Positions 17,329 to 24,757 of a DNA stretch of 33,526 nt are shown here, one piece after another (the stretch's first letter is position 1; every line of letters begins with the position of its first letter). The stretch lies in assembly GCA_017533425.1 (NCBI GenBank), contig JAFXIE010000089.1, positions 1 through 33,526 on the forward strand, given 5' to 3'. The notes beneath the pieces are model-generated. The model was not told the origin of the DNA and did no database searches. It worked only from the letters and a program-made list of their open reading frames with translations. The position numbers were made by a program, and so were the translations under genes. This DNA is from Clostridia bacterium (lineage in GTDB: Bacteria > Bacillota > Clostridia > Oscillospirales > QAMX01).

Positions 17329-18695
17329 AGAAGTTTTACGTGTTTTTAACGGTGTGTCTCGCGGCGCTTCTCCTTTGCGGCTGCCATACCCCGCTTTCTG
17401 AAACTGCGAAGTATGCAGATGGTGAGGTCACCGTGACCTACAGCATCCGGACGAATATTTCCTATCCCGAGCACTGCCCCGATGTCCACTATGCCGACGG
17501 GTATGCAAAATACAGCACCTCGGCCGATGGGGAAGAGGAGGCATGGAATTTCATTGACACCCTGGGAAAAAAGGTTTTCTCCCGGGATTATTCGGAAATT
17601 ACCCTCATTTCCTACTCCGGCGAGGCTGCCATCCGGGAAGCGGACGGCAAAACCTATGTGATCGATGTTGACGGTGGGCGCGAGCGCTGCACCACCTGGA
17701 AATTTGACGATTATGCCGCCCTCTTTGACACCGCGAAGAGCAACCTTCTGGATCCCACGCCCCTTCCGGAGGGCGCGCTGCTCGTAAGCCGCAGCTACGA
17801 AGGCCTTGCGGTCTTTGCCGTCGCGGCAGAGGAGGAGAAGGACGGCAACAATTGCCTGCTCGGATTCTGCGATGCAGAGGGAAAGGTGGTCATCCCGCCC
17901 TTTATCCCCTGCCGCATGGACGCAGAGAGCTATTTCCTCTCCATGTATGAGGATCGGGTGGTCATCAACGACGGCGGCCGCATGGGAATCGTTGAGATCT
18001 CCCGCCGCCCCACAGTGCAGCCGACGCCGCGGCCCGCATCCGGCAAAGGGCTCACCGCCACCGGAGAATCCGGCGGCAAAAAGGTCACCCTGACCTATGT
18101 TTTGGATACGGATATCTATCATCCCTGGCAGCTCGGTTCGGCGATGTATTTCCAAAACGGCTATGCCGCGCTTTTCCATCACCACGACGAGGACAATAAC
18201 GATTTTCACGATACCGGCACCCTTTGCGGCGGTGAGAACCTGATGGACACGGAGGGAAAGCTTCTCTTTGATCTCGAATATGAGAGACTGACTGTCTTTG
18301 CGGAGGACGGATACGCGGCGGCGCAGACCAACAGCGGCCAGTATGTGCTCGTTGACCGCAACGGCGAGGAAAAGCTCTCCTCCGAGCAGGAATACTGGGA
18401 GAGGGCGCGTGCGCTGGAGGACCTTGCCTTTGGCGGCAAATATCCGGATATTGATCCGGAGCATAAGCGGGTCTTCAGCCTGCCCGAGAACGGCTTTTCC
18501 GTATATGCGGTAAAAAGTCCCGAGCGTATGGGCTACAATTCCTACCTGCTGGGTCTGCTGGATGCCGATGGCCAGGTGGTCATCGAGCCCTTCATTCCCT
18601 GCACCATCGATTATTACCTCTATCTCAGAGAGGGCTATACCATCATCAACGATAACGGCTATATCGGTATTCTTCAGCTGAAGATTGAAGAATAA
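17325..18695 (+). CDS. Lipoprotein with two tandem WG-repeat-like units
   Basis: The protein has 456 aa, signal peptide ending LLCGC (Cys20). Two homologous halves (about 25-226 and 243-456) are joined by a Pro/Thr linker 'RRPTVQPTPRPASGKG'. Matching landmarks: 'VTVTYSI' and 'VTLTYVL' at the beginning; 'CDAEGKVVIPPFIPC' and 'LDADGQVVIEPFIPC' at the end; 'GRMGIVEI' and 'GYIGILQL' as last strands. The short 'D-x-x-G-K' beta units resemble WG (KWG) repeats. Single copies of this unit occur at 20192-20932 and 23388-24608. The ATG at 17325 follows AAGGAGG and overlaps the previous stop; 10 extra upstream codons are unlikely to be used. Confidence 0.8.
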   Translation: MKKFYVFLTVCLAALLLCGCHTPLSETAKYADGEVTVTYSIRTNISYPEHCPDVHYADGYAKYSTSADGEEEAWNFIDTLGKKVFSRDYSEITLISYSGEAAIREADGKTYVIDVDGGRERCTTWKFDDYAALFDTAKSNLLDPTPLPEGALLVSRSYEGLAVFAVAAEEEKDGNNCLLGFCDAEGKVVIPPFIPCRMDAESYFLSMYEDRVVINDGGRMGIVEISRRPTVQPTPRPASGKGLTATGESGGKKVTLTYVLDTDIYHPWQLGSAMYFQNGYAALFHHHDEDNNDFHDTGTLCGGENLMDTEGKLLFDLEYERLTVFAEDGYAAAQTNSGQYVLVDRNGEEKLSSEQEYWERARALEDLAFGGKYPDIDPEHKRVFSLPENGFSVYAVKSPERMGYNSYLLGLLDADGQVVIEPFIPCTIDYYLYLREGYTIINDNGYIGILQLKIEE

Positions 18696-18722
18696 GACAG
18701 CCACGAAAAAGGAGTAACCGCA

Positions 18723-19457
18723 ATGAAAAAGATTGTTTCGCTTACCCTCTGCCTTGCACTGCTTTTCTGCCTTGGCTCCTTCTCCGGCTGCGTCGGTTCT
18801 GCAGATTTTGCAGAGGGCGATGCCGTCGTGCTCTCGAAGGTCAGCAAAGCGGAGGCCGCGCAGGTGCTTTACGGCACGTACAACGGAAAGACGGTCACCG
18901 TCCGGTCGCCGCGCTTTACCGGGATTCCCGTGGCCTCCGTCTACAGCTACAAAGAGGCTTACTGTTTTATGAACGGGACTGTCATTTTCAATGCCGCCCT
19001 TGCGGACGGCGCCCACCTCTTTCAGGTGAACAAAGACGGAAAAGTGCTTGACCGGGATTATGAGCTTTCCGGAGACCGTATTCCGGCGGATATCGTTGCC
19101 TTAAACAGCATAACCTGCCCGGTACCGGGCGGAAATGTGCGCGGCGAGAATGCCGTGGTCGTGCAGACCGGCGAGCCCGGGGCGTATTCGCAGCATCTCT
19201 GCAATTTGCAGGGCGAGAAGCTCAGCGGCGAATATGATTCCATCGGCTATTTTTATAATGGGATCGCTCTGGTCACAAAGGACGGAAAAGTCGGACTGAT
19301 CGACGATGCCGGCGGCGTTGTGCTGGAGCCCTGCATTGCCTATGATTCCGTCTCCTATCCGCCGAAGGAGAAAATGTATGCCCCCGTTTTCATGCATGAG
19401 GATGCCTTCGTCCTGCCCATTGGCGGCGAATTTGCCATCTTTACGGTTTTGCGATAA
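18723..19457 (+). CDS. WG-repeat-like lipoprotein
   Basis: The protein has 244 aa with signal peptide 'SLTLCLALLFCLGSFSGC' (lipid Cys23), nearly identical to those of several neighbours. The mature part has short beta units such as 'HLFQVNKDGKVLDRDY', 'HLCNLQGEKLSGEYDSIGYF' and 'ALVTKDGKVGLIDDAGGVVL', which fit WG-type repeats. It has no visible catalytic motif. Its last 13 codons and the leader that follows are repeated at 20106-20201. An AAGGAG precedes the ATG. Confidence 0.75.
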   Translation: MKKIVSLTLCLALLFCLGSFSGCVGSADFAEGDAVVLSKVSKAEAAQVLYGTYNGKTVTVRSPRFTGIPVASVYSYKEAYCFMNGTVIFNAALADGAHLFQVNKDGKVLDRDYELSGDRIPADIVALNSITCPVPGGNVRGENAVVVQTGEPGAYSQHLCNLQGEKLSGEYDSIGYFYNGIALVTKDGKVGLIDDAGGVVLEPCIAYDSVSYPPKEKMYAPVFMHEDAFVLPIGGEFAIFTVLR

Positions 19458-19513
19458 AAAACGTGCCGTACATGATCCGTATCACCCGAAAGGAGTACCT
19501 ACAATGAAAAAGA
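19418..19513 (+). repeat. 96-bp direct repeat, copy 1
   Basis: This copy spans the end of the 18723-19457 gene, the spacer and the first codons of the next gene. It matches 20106-20201 at 92 of 96 positions with no indel, offset 688 bp. Confidence 0.95.
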
Positions 19514-20064
19514 CTACATGTATTCTTCTCGTTATCATGCTCTCTATCCTTTGCACAGGATGTTTTTTCACAAAGACGCAGGATGAGCGGTTTCATGCGG
19601 TACTGAAAGGTGAGCAGGAATGTATCACCGCTGATGGCAAAGCCCACAAGCTTTCCGATTTAGTGCCGCATTCTGCCAAAGCAGCATCCTACGCGCTTCT
19701 TGATATGGATGGTGACACCACAGAAGAAATGCTGGTCTCTTTTGAAGTTAACGGTTATGCTGAATATATTGTATTACTGCACGAAGAGGAAAAGACGGTT
19801 CGGGCATGGCTTTTGGGTAAGCGGCAAATGTATGATATTCGTGCAGACGGATCGTTTTGCGCCACTGACAACGCGTCAGAAACATGGTATTATAAAATCC
19901 TTTTGCATGAAGGCTTGTTGTACAAATCTGAAATTGCTTACTGTTCCCATCATGAAGAGTTATATCGTGTAAACGGTGCGCCAGCAAGCAGAGCGGTTTT
20001 TGACGAATATATCACAGAACGAGAGCAGATAGCAGCAATTGATTTTATTCCTTTGGTAAATTAA
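19504..20064 (+). CDS. Small lipoprotein with DxDGD loop
   Basis: The protein has 186 aa, with a signal peptide ending ILCTGC (Cys20). The mature part contains 'YALLDMDGDTTEEMLVSF', a D-x-D-G-D-x-x-x-E loop like those of calcium-binding or VCBS-type extracellular proteins, followed by beta strands. No function can be given. The gene is AT-richer than its neighbours and lies between two 96-bp direct repeats, so it looks like a unit inserted by, or left after, a duplication. The start is set by GAAAGGAG upstream; its leader is almost the same as that of 20192-20932. Confidence 0.72.
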   Translation: MKKTTCILLVIMLSILCTGCFFTKTQDERFHAVLKGEQECITADGKAHKLSDLVPHSAKAASYALLDMDGDTTEEMLVSFEVNGYAEYIVLLHEEEKTVRAWLLGKRQMYDIRADGSFCATDNASETWYYKILLHEGLLYKSEIAYCSHHEELYRVNGAPASRAVFDEYITEREQIAAIDFIPLVN

Positions 20065-20104
20065 GTAGCACAGGGGGACGGTTCTGTGTGTTGCCTGTGC
20101 TTTC
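20054..20104 (+). repeat. 51-bp repeat, copy 1 (hairpin-forming)
   Basis: It covers the stop of the 19504-20064 gene and the spacer. It matches about 20948-20997 with one indel and very few substitutions. In this copy GCACAGG (20068-20074) pairs with CCTGTGC (20094-20100) around the GGGGGACGGTTCTGTGTG core. The T run after it is short (ttt), so a terminator role is weak; a REP-like palindromic element is possible. Confidence 0.85.
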
Positions 20105-20105
20105 A

Positions 20106-20201
20106 CATTGGCGGCGAATTTGCCATCTTTACGGTTTTGAGATAAAAAACGTGCCGTACATGATCCATATCACCCGAAAGGAGTTCCCACAATGAAAAAG
20201 A
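20106..20201 (+). repeat. 96-bp direct repeat, copy 2
   Basis: It carries an orphan copy of the last 12-13 codons of the 18723-19457 gene ('GGEFAIFTVLR' plus stop), then the same leader and ribosome site, and runs into the start of the 20192 gene. The orphan tail has no gene in front of it. Confidence 0.95.
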
Positions 20202-20932
20202 TGATCTCCCTTTTCCTCTGTCTCGCACTTCTGCTCTGCATTTGCTCGTTCTCCGGCTGTGAGAAAGATAAAACGCTTTCGGCAACGGGGGAATATAATG
20301 GGCAGAAGATTACCATGACGTATAGCGGTCCAACGGATATCCCATTTCCCTATGATATGTCCTTCATGAAGCAGGTCAATGGCTATACCGTGTTTTTCGA
20401 CTATTCAAATTATGTGGAGGGGGATATTTACACTGCCGGTTTCAATGTCATGGATGCAGAGGGAAATATCCTTTTTGATAAGGTTTATGACGGTATGACC
20501 CATGTTGATGAAGAGGGCTGGTGTGCTGTGCAAGAATATCCTCGCGAAGCGGGGGTGTATCGCATGCTCCATGTCAGCGGAGAGTCTTATGCAATCACGA
20601 AAGAAGAATTTTATAGCCATTTCGACAAAATGTATGAGGCATACGATAAATATAACGATTTTGCACAGGAACCCGACTTTCTTGCCCTTAGGGATGGTCA
20701 GTATACCGGATACCTCTACAATGGGCTTGCACCGTACGTCATGTTGAATCCGGACGAGGAAAGCCGCTACTATTATTTGATGGGGCTCTGTGATGCGGAG
20801 GGAAATATTGTGATCCCCGCGTTTATTCCTGCTTGCCACGATGTAAAAGGAGCTGTTATCGCCTTAAGCGAAGATCGTATATATTTTCAGGACTACGATA
20901 AAATCGGTTATGTGACGGTAACCAGAGAATAA
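20192..20932 (+). CDS. WG-repeat-like lipoprotein, single unit
   Basis: The protein has 246 aa with lipid Cys23 in 'SFSGC'. The mature part starts 'TGEYNGQKITMTY' and ends with 'CDAEGNIVIPAFIPAC' and 'KIGYVTVTRE', the same unit found twice at 17325-18695 and once at 23388-24608. The central part ('YEAYDKYNDFAQEPDFLALR') is its own. It is probably an exported, membrane-anchored beta-rich protein of unknown role. Codon use is more AT-rich than in 23388-24608 although the proteins are related, so they have diverged or arrived separately. Confidence 0.75.
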   Translation: MKKMISLFLCLALLLCICSFSGCEKDKTLSATGEYNGQKITMTYSGPTDIPFPYDMSFMKQVNGYTVFFDYSNYVEGDIYTAGFNVMDAEGNILFDKVYDGMTHVDEEGWCAVQEYPREAGVYRMLHVSGESYAITKEEFYSHFDKMYEAYDKYNDFAQEPDFLALRDGQYTGYLYNGLAPYVMLNPDEESRYYYLMGLCDAEGNIVIPAFIPACHDVKGAVIALSEDRIYFQDYDKIGYVTVTRE

Positions 20933-20947
20933 CAAAAAAGCGACAGA

Positions 20948-20997
20948 TGGTAAATTAAGTAGCACGGGGGACGGTTCTGTGTGTTGCCTGCGCTTTC
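20948..20997 (+). repeat. 51-bp repeat, copy 2
   Basis: It retains the 'GGTAAATTAAGTAGCAC' tail of the 19504-20064 gene, now stranded after an unrelated gene, and the GGGGGACGGTTCTGTGTG core. Its outer arms no longer pair well. Confidence 0.85.
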
Positions 20998-21019
20998 ATA
21001 TCAACCGAAAGGAGCAGCC

Positions 21020-21607
21020 ATGAAAAAGTTTCTCTTTGTTTCTCAGTGTCTTGTGTTTTTACTTTATCTATGCGCCTGTACAGGAATAAGAGAGCTTCCT
21101 GCGGCCGAGCTCCAGGAGATTGAAAATTACCTGAACGACGATGTAAACAATGGCTTTATCTGCTACAACACATATACACGTCCGGAAGAGATTTCTCTCC
21201 GGGATGTCTTTTACGACGGTGCCGGGGTTCGTCGAAACACGCCGTTAAGTGACGAAGAACGCGCATATTTCGGCGACAAAGAATACCTGCTTTCTTTTCT
21301 CAGCTACATAACCCATGAAGACGCAGAAAAAGTGGTGAGGGAAAAGCTGGGGATCCCTATGTCAGAAGTCTATACAAGCTTCGAGAAAACCGACGGATAT
21401 ATAGCTTCGTTTGACAAATTATATTATTCTCATTCGGATTGCCAGTACTGCTTTATAGAAGTGCTTTCCGGTCATACCGACGAGCTCGGGCGCTATGTTA
21501 TAGAATATCAAGACAATTCACACGAAGAACCCGATTTCAAGGCCGTTGTTACCTTGAATAAGGTTGGGGATATCTATCAATTCGTTTCAAATGCAATAAT
21601 CCATTGA
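21020..21607 (+). CDS. Lipoprotein, ELQEIEN domain
   Basis: The protein has 195 aa with a signal peptide ending YLCAC (Cys20). The mature part has 'AAELQEIENYLNDDVNNGFI', 'DVFYDGAGVRRNTPLSDEE' and, near the end, 'YVIEYQD' and 'KAVVTLNKVGDIYQFVSN'. The same landmarks occur in order in residues 24-205 of the protein at 21637-22959 (ELQEIENCLNSAEYNGFI, AFYDGAG, YEIEYIP, ATVTLIKTKTGFRFASN), so the two are paralogues. No function is known to me. The ATG at 21020 follows AAAGGAG; 13 extra in-frame codons upstream lie in the repeat spacer. Confidence 0.75.
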   Translation: MKKFLFVSQCLVFLLYLCACTGIRELPAAELQEIENYLNDDVNNGFICYNTYTRPEEISLRDVFYDGAGVRRNTPLSDEERAYFGDKEYLLSFLSYITHEDAEKVVREKLGIPMSEVYTSFEKTDGYIASFDKLYYSHSDCQYCFIEVLSGHTDELGRYVIEYQDNSHEEPDFKAVVTLNKVGDIYQFVSNAIIH

Positions 21608-21636
21608 AAAACTTACATTTCAGCAAGGGGGTTGAC

Positions 21637-22959
21637 ATGAAGAAAAGAAGTTCTTTTACCCTCTGCCTCGCGCTGCTTTTCTGCCTTTGCTCCTTCTCCG
21701 GCTGCGGTGAAGCAGAGAGCCTTTCCGCGGAAGAACTCCAGGAGATTGAAAATTGCCTGAACTCGGCAGAGTACAACGGATTTATCAACACATATTTCGA
21801 CTCGCTGGAGGAGATCGATCTCACCCGGGCGTTCTACGATGGCGCAGGCGCTGCTACCTTCGATCAGACAGGCTGGAGCGAGGAAGAAAAGGCCGATGTG
21901 TTAGCCGCCACAGGATGGGAGACCTATGCAGGTGCCGTGCTGAAGCTGACCGGAGATGCCGTTGAGAGCGTTCTTCAGGAACGGCTGGGGGTTTCACGGG
22001 GGCAGATGGCGGATAAACTTTCGGAGGCCATGCGATACGTTGAAAAATACGATGCCTATTACCTGATGCATGGAGATACAGATTACGCCCCTGTAACGAC
22101 CGTTGCAGGCCGTCGAACCGGGGATACATACGAAATTGAGTATATCCCGGAATCCTACACACCTGAGTATGCGACGGTTACGCTTATAAAAACAAAGACC
22201 GGATTTCGGTTTGCATCAAACAAAAGGACAGAGTCCGTGCATTCGGAGAAAACCTATGCGGCGGACATATCCTTTGATGGGGCGGAGGACCTGCTCGTTC
22301 TCCGGGAACGCACGGCGGCAGCACAGTACTGCTTTGCCTATGCCCGGCAGACGGAGAGTGGTCGGTATATTCAAATTGCTGGCTTTGAGGAGATCCCGAA
22401 TCCGGTACCAGATGCAGATGCCGGCGTGATCCTTGGCAGCCGATCCGGCGACGGGATCGTGAGCTATTCGATCTGGCGGTACGATTCGGAGAAAGTACAG
22501 GTTTCTCTCGTGCGCACACTGTGCTGGGAGGAGAAAACAGCCGGATGCGGATGGCTCCGGGAGGAGCAGTATTCCGCCGACGGAAGGGTGGAGACCGTGC
22601 GGGAGCAGTATGTGCCGATGATTGGCCGATATGACCTGGATATCTCTGCCCCGGAGGTGGCGGCGTATTATGCGGAAGGAAGTGAATGGTCGCTTTCGGA
22701 TGCAAAATGGACGGAAGGACTTGCCGAAGGCATAAAGCCCTGCCGGGATATGGGAGAGACCCAGGGCGAGACGCAGGAAATTGTGAGTCTCGATGGCAAA
22801 CTCTATCAGTCCTATGTCAATTCCGCCTCCGGCCTACGGTATATTTTCCTTAGCGCAGAGGAATACGATATGCAGGCCCTCTGGGACTGGATTGCAGTGG
22901 GTACGGAAAAGGAATACTCCCTCGATCTTCTCGGGAAAATGGATGAAGGCCGCAAATAA
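21637..22959 (+). CDS. Mosaic lipoprotein of three modules
   Basis: The protein has 440 aa with lipid Cys23 in 'SFSGC'. Three segments have separate relatives in this array: residues 24-205 match 21020-21607 (ELQEIEN domain); about 205-370 match 16552-17328 (D-x-F-D-G-x-x-D calcium-loop domain 'DISFDGAEDLLVL' at about 208); about 377-440 match 22994-23353 almost exactly ('LYQSYVNSASGLRYIFLSAE'). It therefore looks like a gene fusion made from array parts. The start at 21637 is chosen for AAGGGGG upstream and the signal peptide; a TTG at 21604 overlapping the previous stop is less likely. Exported and lipid-anchored; role unknown. Confidence 0.78.
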   Translation: MKKRSSFTLCLALLFCLCSFSGCGEAESLSAEELQEIENCLNSAEYNGFINTYFDSLEEIDLTRAFYDGAGAATFDQTGWSEEEKADVLAATGWETYAGAVLKLTGDAVESVLQERLGVSRGQMADKLSEAMRYVEKYDAYYLMHGDTDYAPVTTVAGRRTGDTYEIEYIPESYTPEYATVTLIKTKTGFRFASNKRTESVHSEKTYAADISFDGAEDLLVLRERTAAAQYCFAYARQTESGRYIQIAGFEEIPNPVPDADAGVILGSRSGDGIVSYSIWRYDSEKVQVSLVRTLCWEEKTAGCGWLREEQYSADGRVETVREQYVPMIGRYDLDISAPEVAAYYAEGSEWSLSDAKWTEGLAEGIKPCRDMGETQGETQEIVSLDGKLYQSYVNSASGLRYIFLSAEEYDMQALWDWIAVGTEKEYSLDLLGKMDEGRK

Positions 22960-23062
22960 TCAACAAATCATTTGAAAGGAACATATCTGCAGAATGAAAA
23001 GGATCATCTCTCTCACCCTCTGCCTTGCACTGCTTTTCTGCCTTTGCTCCTTCTCCGGCTGC
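22801..23062 (+). repeat. 262-bp direct repeat, copy 1
   Basis: It covers the 3' end of the mosaic gene, the spacer and the signal peptide of the next gene. It matches 23195-23456 at 258 of 262 positions, offset 394 bp, no indels. Weaker similarity starts about 35 bp earlier. Confidence 0.97.
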
Positions 23063-23353
23063 TCGGATGATGTTGCTGATCTTGCCGGAATATATGCTGA
23101 GGCCGTCGAAAAGCATATGCAAAATCCGGCTTCCCTACGGGATCCCGGCGAATTTCAATCTGAAACGCAGGAGCTCATTACCCTCGGTGGACAGCTCTAT
23201 CAGTCCTATGTCAATTCCGCCTCCGGCCTACGGTATATTTTCCTTAGCGCAGAGGAATACGATATGCAGGCCCTCTGGGACTGGATTACAGTGGGTACGG
23301 AAAAGGTATACTCCCTCGATCTTCTCGGAAAAATGGATGAAGGCCGCAAATAA
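22994..23353 (+). CDS. Mini-lipoprotein from tandem duplication
   Basis: The protein has 119 aa with signal peptide 'SLTLCLALLFCLCSFSGC' followed by a short spacer and the same last ~55 residues as the mosaic protein upstream ('LYQSYVNSASGLRYIFLSAE', ending 'LDLLGKMDEGRK'). The gene is essentially one 394-bp tandem unit: signal peptide plus C-terminal module. It has a good AAAGGA site and an open frame, so it is probably expressed. Its only unique part is about 30 residues after the lipid Cys ('DDVADLAGIYAEAVEKH'). It may also be a non-functional by-product of recombination. Confidence 0.72.
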   Translation: MKRIISLTLCLALLFCLCSFSGCSDDVADLAGIYAEAVEKHMQNPASLRDPGEFQSETQELITLGGQLYQSYVNSASGLRYIFLSAEEYDMQALWDWITVGTEKVYSLDLLGKMDEGRK

Positions 23354-23456
23354 TCAACAAATCATTTGAAAGGAACATATCTGCAGAATGAAAAGAATCA
23401 TCTCTCTCACCCTCTGCCTTGCACTGCTTTTCTGCCTTTGCTCCTTCTCCGGCTGC
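23195..23456 (+). repeat. 262-bp direct repeat, copy 2
   Basis: It covers the 3' end of the mini-lipoprotein gene, the spacer and the signal peptide of the 23388-24608 gene. The junction falls at the lipobox, exactly where the signal peptide module ends. Confidence 0.97.
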
Positions 23457-24608
23457 GAAAAGGACGAAGCCCTCTCCGCCACGGGGGAATATAACGGACA
23501 GAAGATCACCATGACCTACAAGGTAACGGATATTAGGTATCCCTGGGATATGCGGGGGATCCACATGTCACAGGGGTATGCTATCTACTACGATCACACC
23601 TGGTTGGAGGAACATCCACATGCGAGTTACGACCCGCATGTGACAGATGCATGGAACATGATAGATCAAAACGGAACCCCTATGATCGAAGAGCCGTACT
23701 TGGACGTTATGTCCTTCAATTCGGAGGGAAAGACAGTCGCCCGAAAGCAGGACGGCACCTACGTTTCCCTGAACACCAAACTGGAGGAAACTCCCGTTTC
23801 CCAGGATGAATGGAAGGCCTTTCGCGCCGATCCGAAAAACAATCCTTTGCAGGACGCCGAAAAGATCAAAATTTTTGATGACGGCACGGGGACAAGCTAC
23901 GTGTATGAGGGGCTGGCGATTTATGTTGAGTTGGGAAGCGATAAAATTATGCGCGCCGGCCTCATGGATCGGGATAAGAACGTGATCATCCCCGCCTTTA
24001 TTCCTGTTTGCTATTCTGCCATGATCGAAACGCTGTATCTTTTCGAGGACGTGGCCTTTGTCGAAGACTATGAGACAAATAAGATCGGGATCGTTACCGT
24101 TACAAGAACCCCGACGGATACCGAAAACCTGACCGTGCTGGCGGATGAAGAAAACTATCGCGTGGAAATGACGGAAGATCAGAAATTTGTGCATTTCTAC
24201 ATCCGGGACAATGCCGGAAAGGTGCTGGAGGACAGCTGGGCTTCCGCCTCCCGCTATCTCGGCACGGAAAAGGACGGGGAAATACTGGCGGTTCGCTACG
24301 GCCTCGGCACCGTCGGCGCAGCGCGCGAGCGCTATTACGATCTGGCAGCGGGCGAGGTTTCCCGCTGGCAGGATGTCACGGTAAGGGTGGGACGCAGCGC
24401 CTATCTCTTTACGGCGGTTGAAGGGAAGCCCGTCCTGCAGGCGGCGGATATTTTTGGCTCCGATGCGCCGGTCACCATCCCGGGAGAATACCCCGATTTT
24501 GTGCTGACCCTCCTGCCGGAATCCTTTGAGATATCCGAAGGGGGCGAGCTCTCCCTTGCGTATACCCACGGCGGAGAGAAGAAAACCGTCACGGCAAAAC
24601 TGCGTTGA
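23388..24608 (+). CDS. Two-domain lipoprotein, WG-like plus C-terminal domain
   Basis: The protein has 406 aa with lipid Cys23. Residues 25-240 are the WG-like unit ('TGEYNGQKITMTYKV' to 'KIGIVTVTRT') also seen at 20192-20932 and twice at 17325-18695. Residues 250-406 form a separate beta-rich domain ('NYRVEMTEDQKFVHFYIRD', 'ERYYDLAAGEVSRWQDV') that I do not recognise and that has no copy elsewhere in the window; its DNA is GC-richer than the first part. It is last in the array and ends at a strong terminator. Confidence 0.78.
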   Translation: MKRIISLTLCLALLFCLCSFSGCEKDEALSATGEYNGQKITMTYKVTDIRYPWDMRGIHMSQGYAIYYDHTWLEEHPHASYDPHVTDAWNMIDQNGTPMIEEPYLDVMSFNSEGKTVARKQDGTYVSLNTKLEETPVSQDEWKAFRADPKNNPLQDAEKIKIFDDGTGTSYVYEGLAIYVELGSDKIMRAGLMDRDKNVIIPAFIPVCYSAMIETLYLFEDVAFVEDYETNKIGIVTVTRTPTDTENLTVLADEENYRVEMTEDQKFVHFYIRDNAGKVLEDSWASASRYLGTEKDGEILAVRYGLGTVGAARERYYDLAAGEVSRWQDVTVRVGRSAYLFTAVEGKPVLQAADIFGSDAPVTIPGEYPDFVLTLLPESFEISEGGELSLAYTHGGEKKTVTAKLR

Positions 24609-24614
24609 ACACAG

Positions 24615-24653
24615 ATCCTGCCTTCCCGGCGCCCGGGGAGGCAGGATTTTTTT
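24615..24653 (+). terminator. Terminator of the lipoprotein array
   Basis: ATCCTGCCTTCCC (24615-24627) pairs with GGGGAGGCAGGAT (24635-24647) with one T-G pair, followed by a T tract. Confidence 0.9.
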
Positions 24654-24675
24654 GGAAGGAAAAGCCTTGCTGCTC

Positions 24676-24704
24676 TTGCAATTTCGGGGGAAAGCGCATA
24701 TAAT
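24676..24704 (+). promoter_or_regulatory. Promoter of the aldolase-LRR unit
   Basis: TTGCAA (24676-24681), 17 bp, TATAAT (24699-24704). Confidence 0.75.
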
Positions 24705-24757
24705 AAACCTATCTGTGTACCGCTTTGAAAATTTCGGAAAAAGGAAGGTATAGATTT

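Noticed and set aside
16552-24653. CRISPR array or phase-variable simple repeats in the lipoprotein region.
   Set aside because: The repeats are long, coding and few; there are no short evenly spaced repeats with unique spacers and no homopolymer or short tandem tracts in the gene starts.
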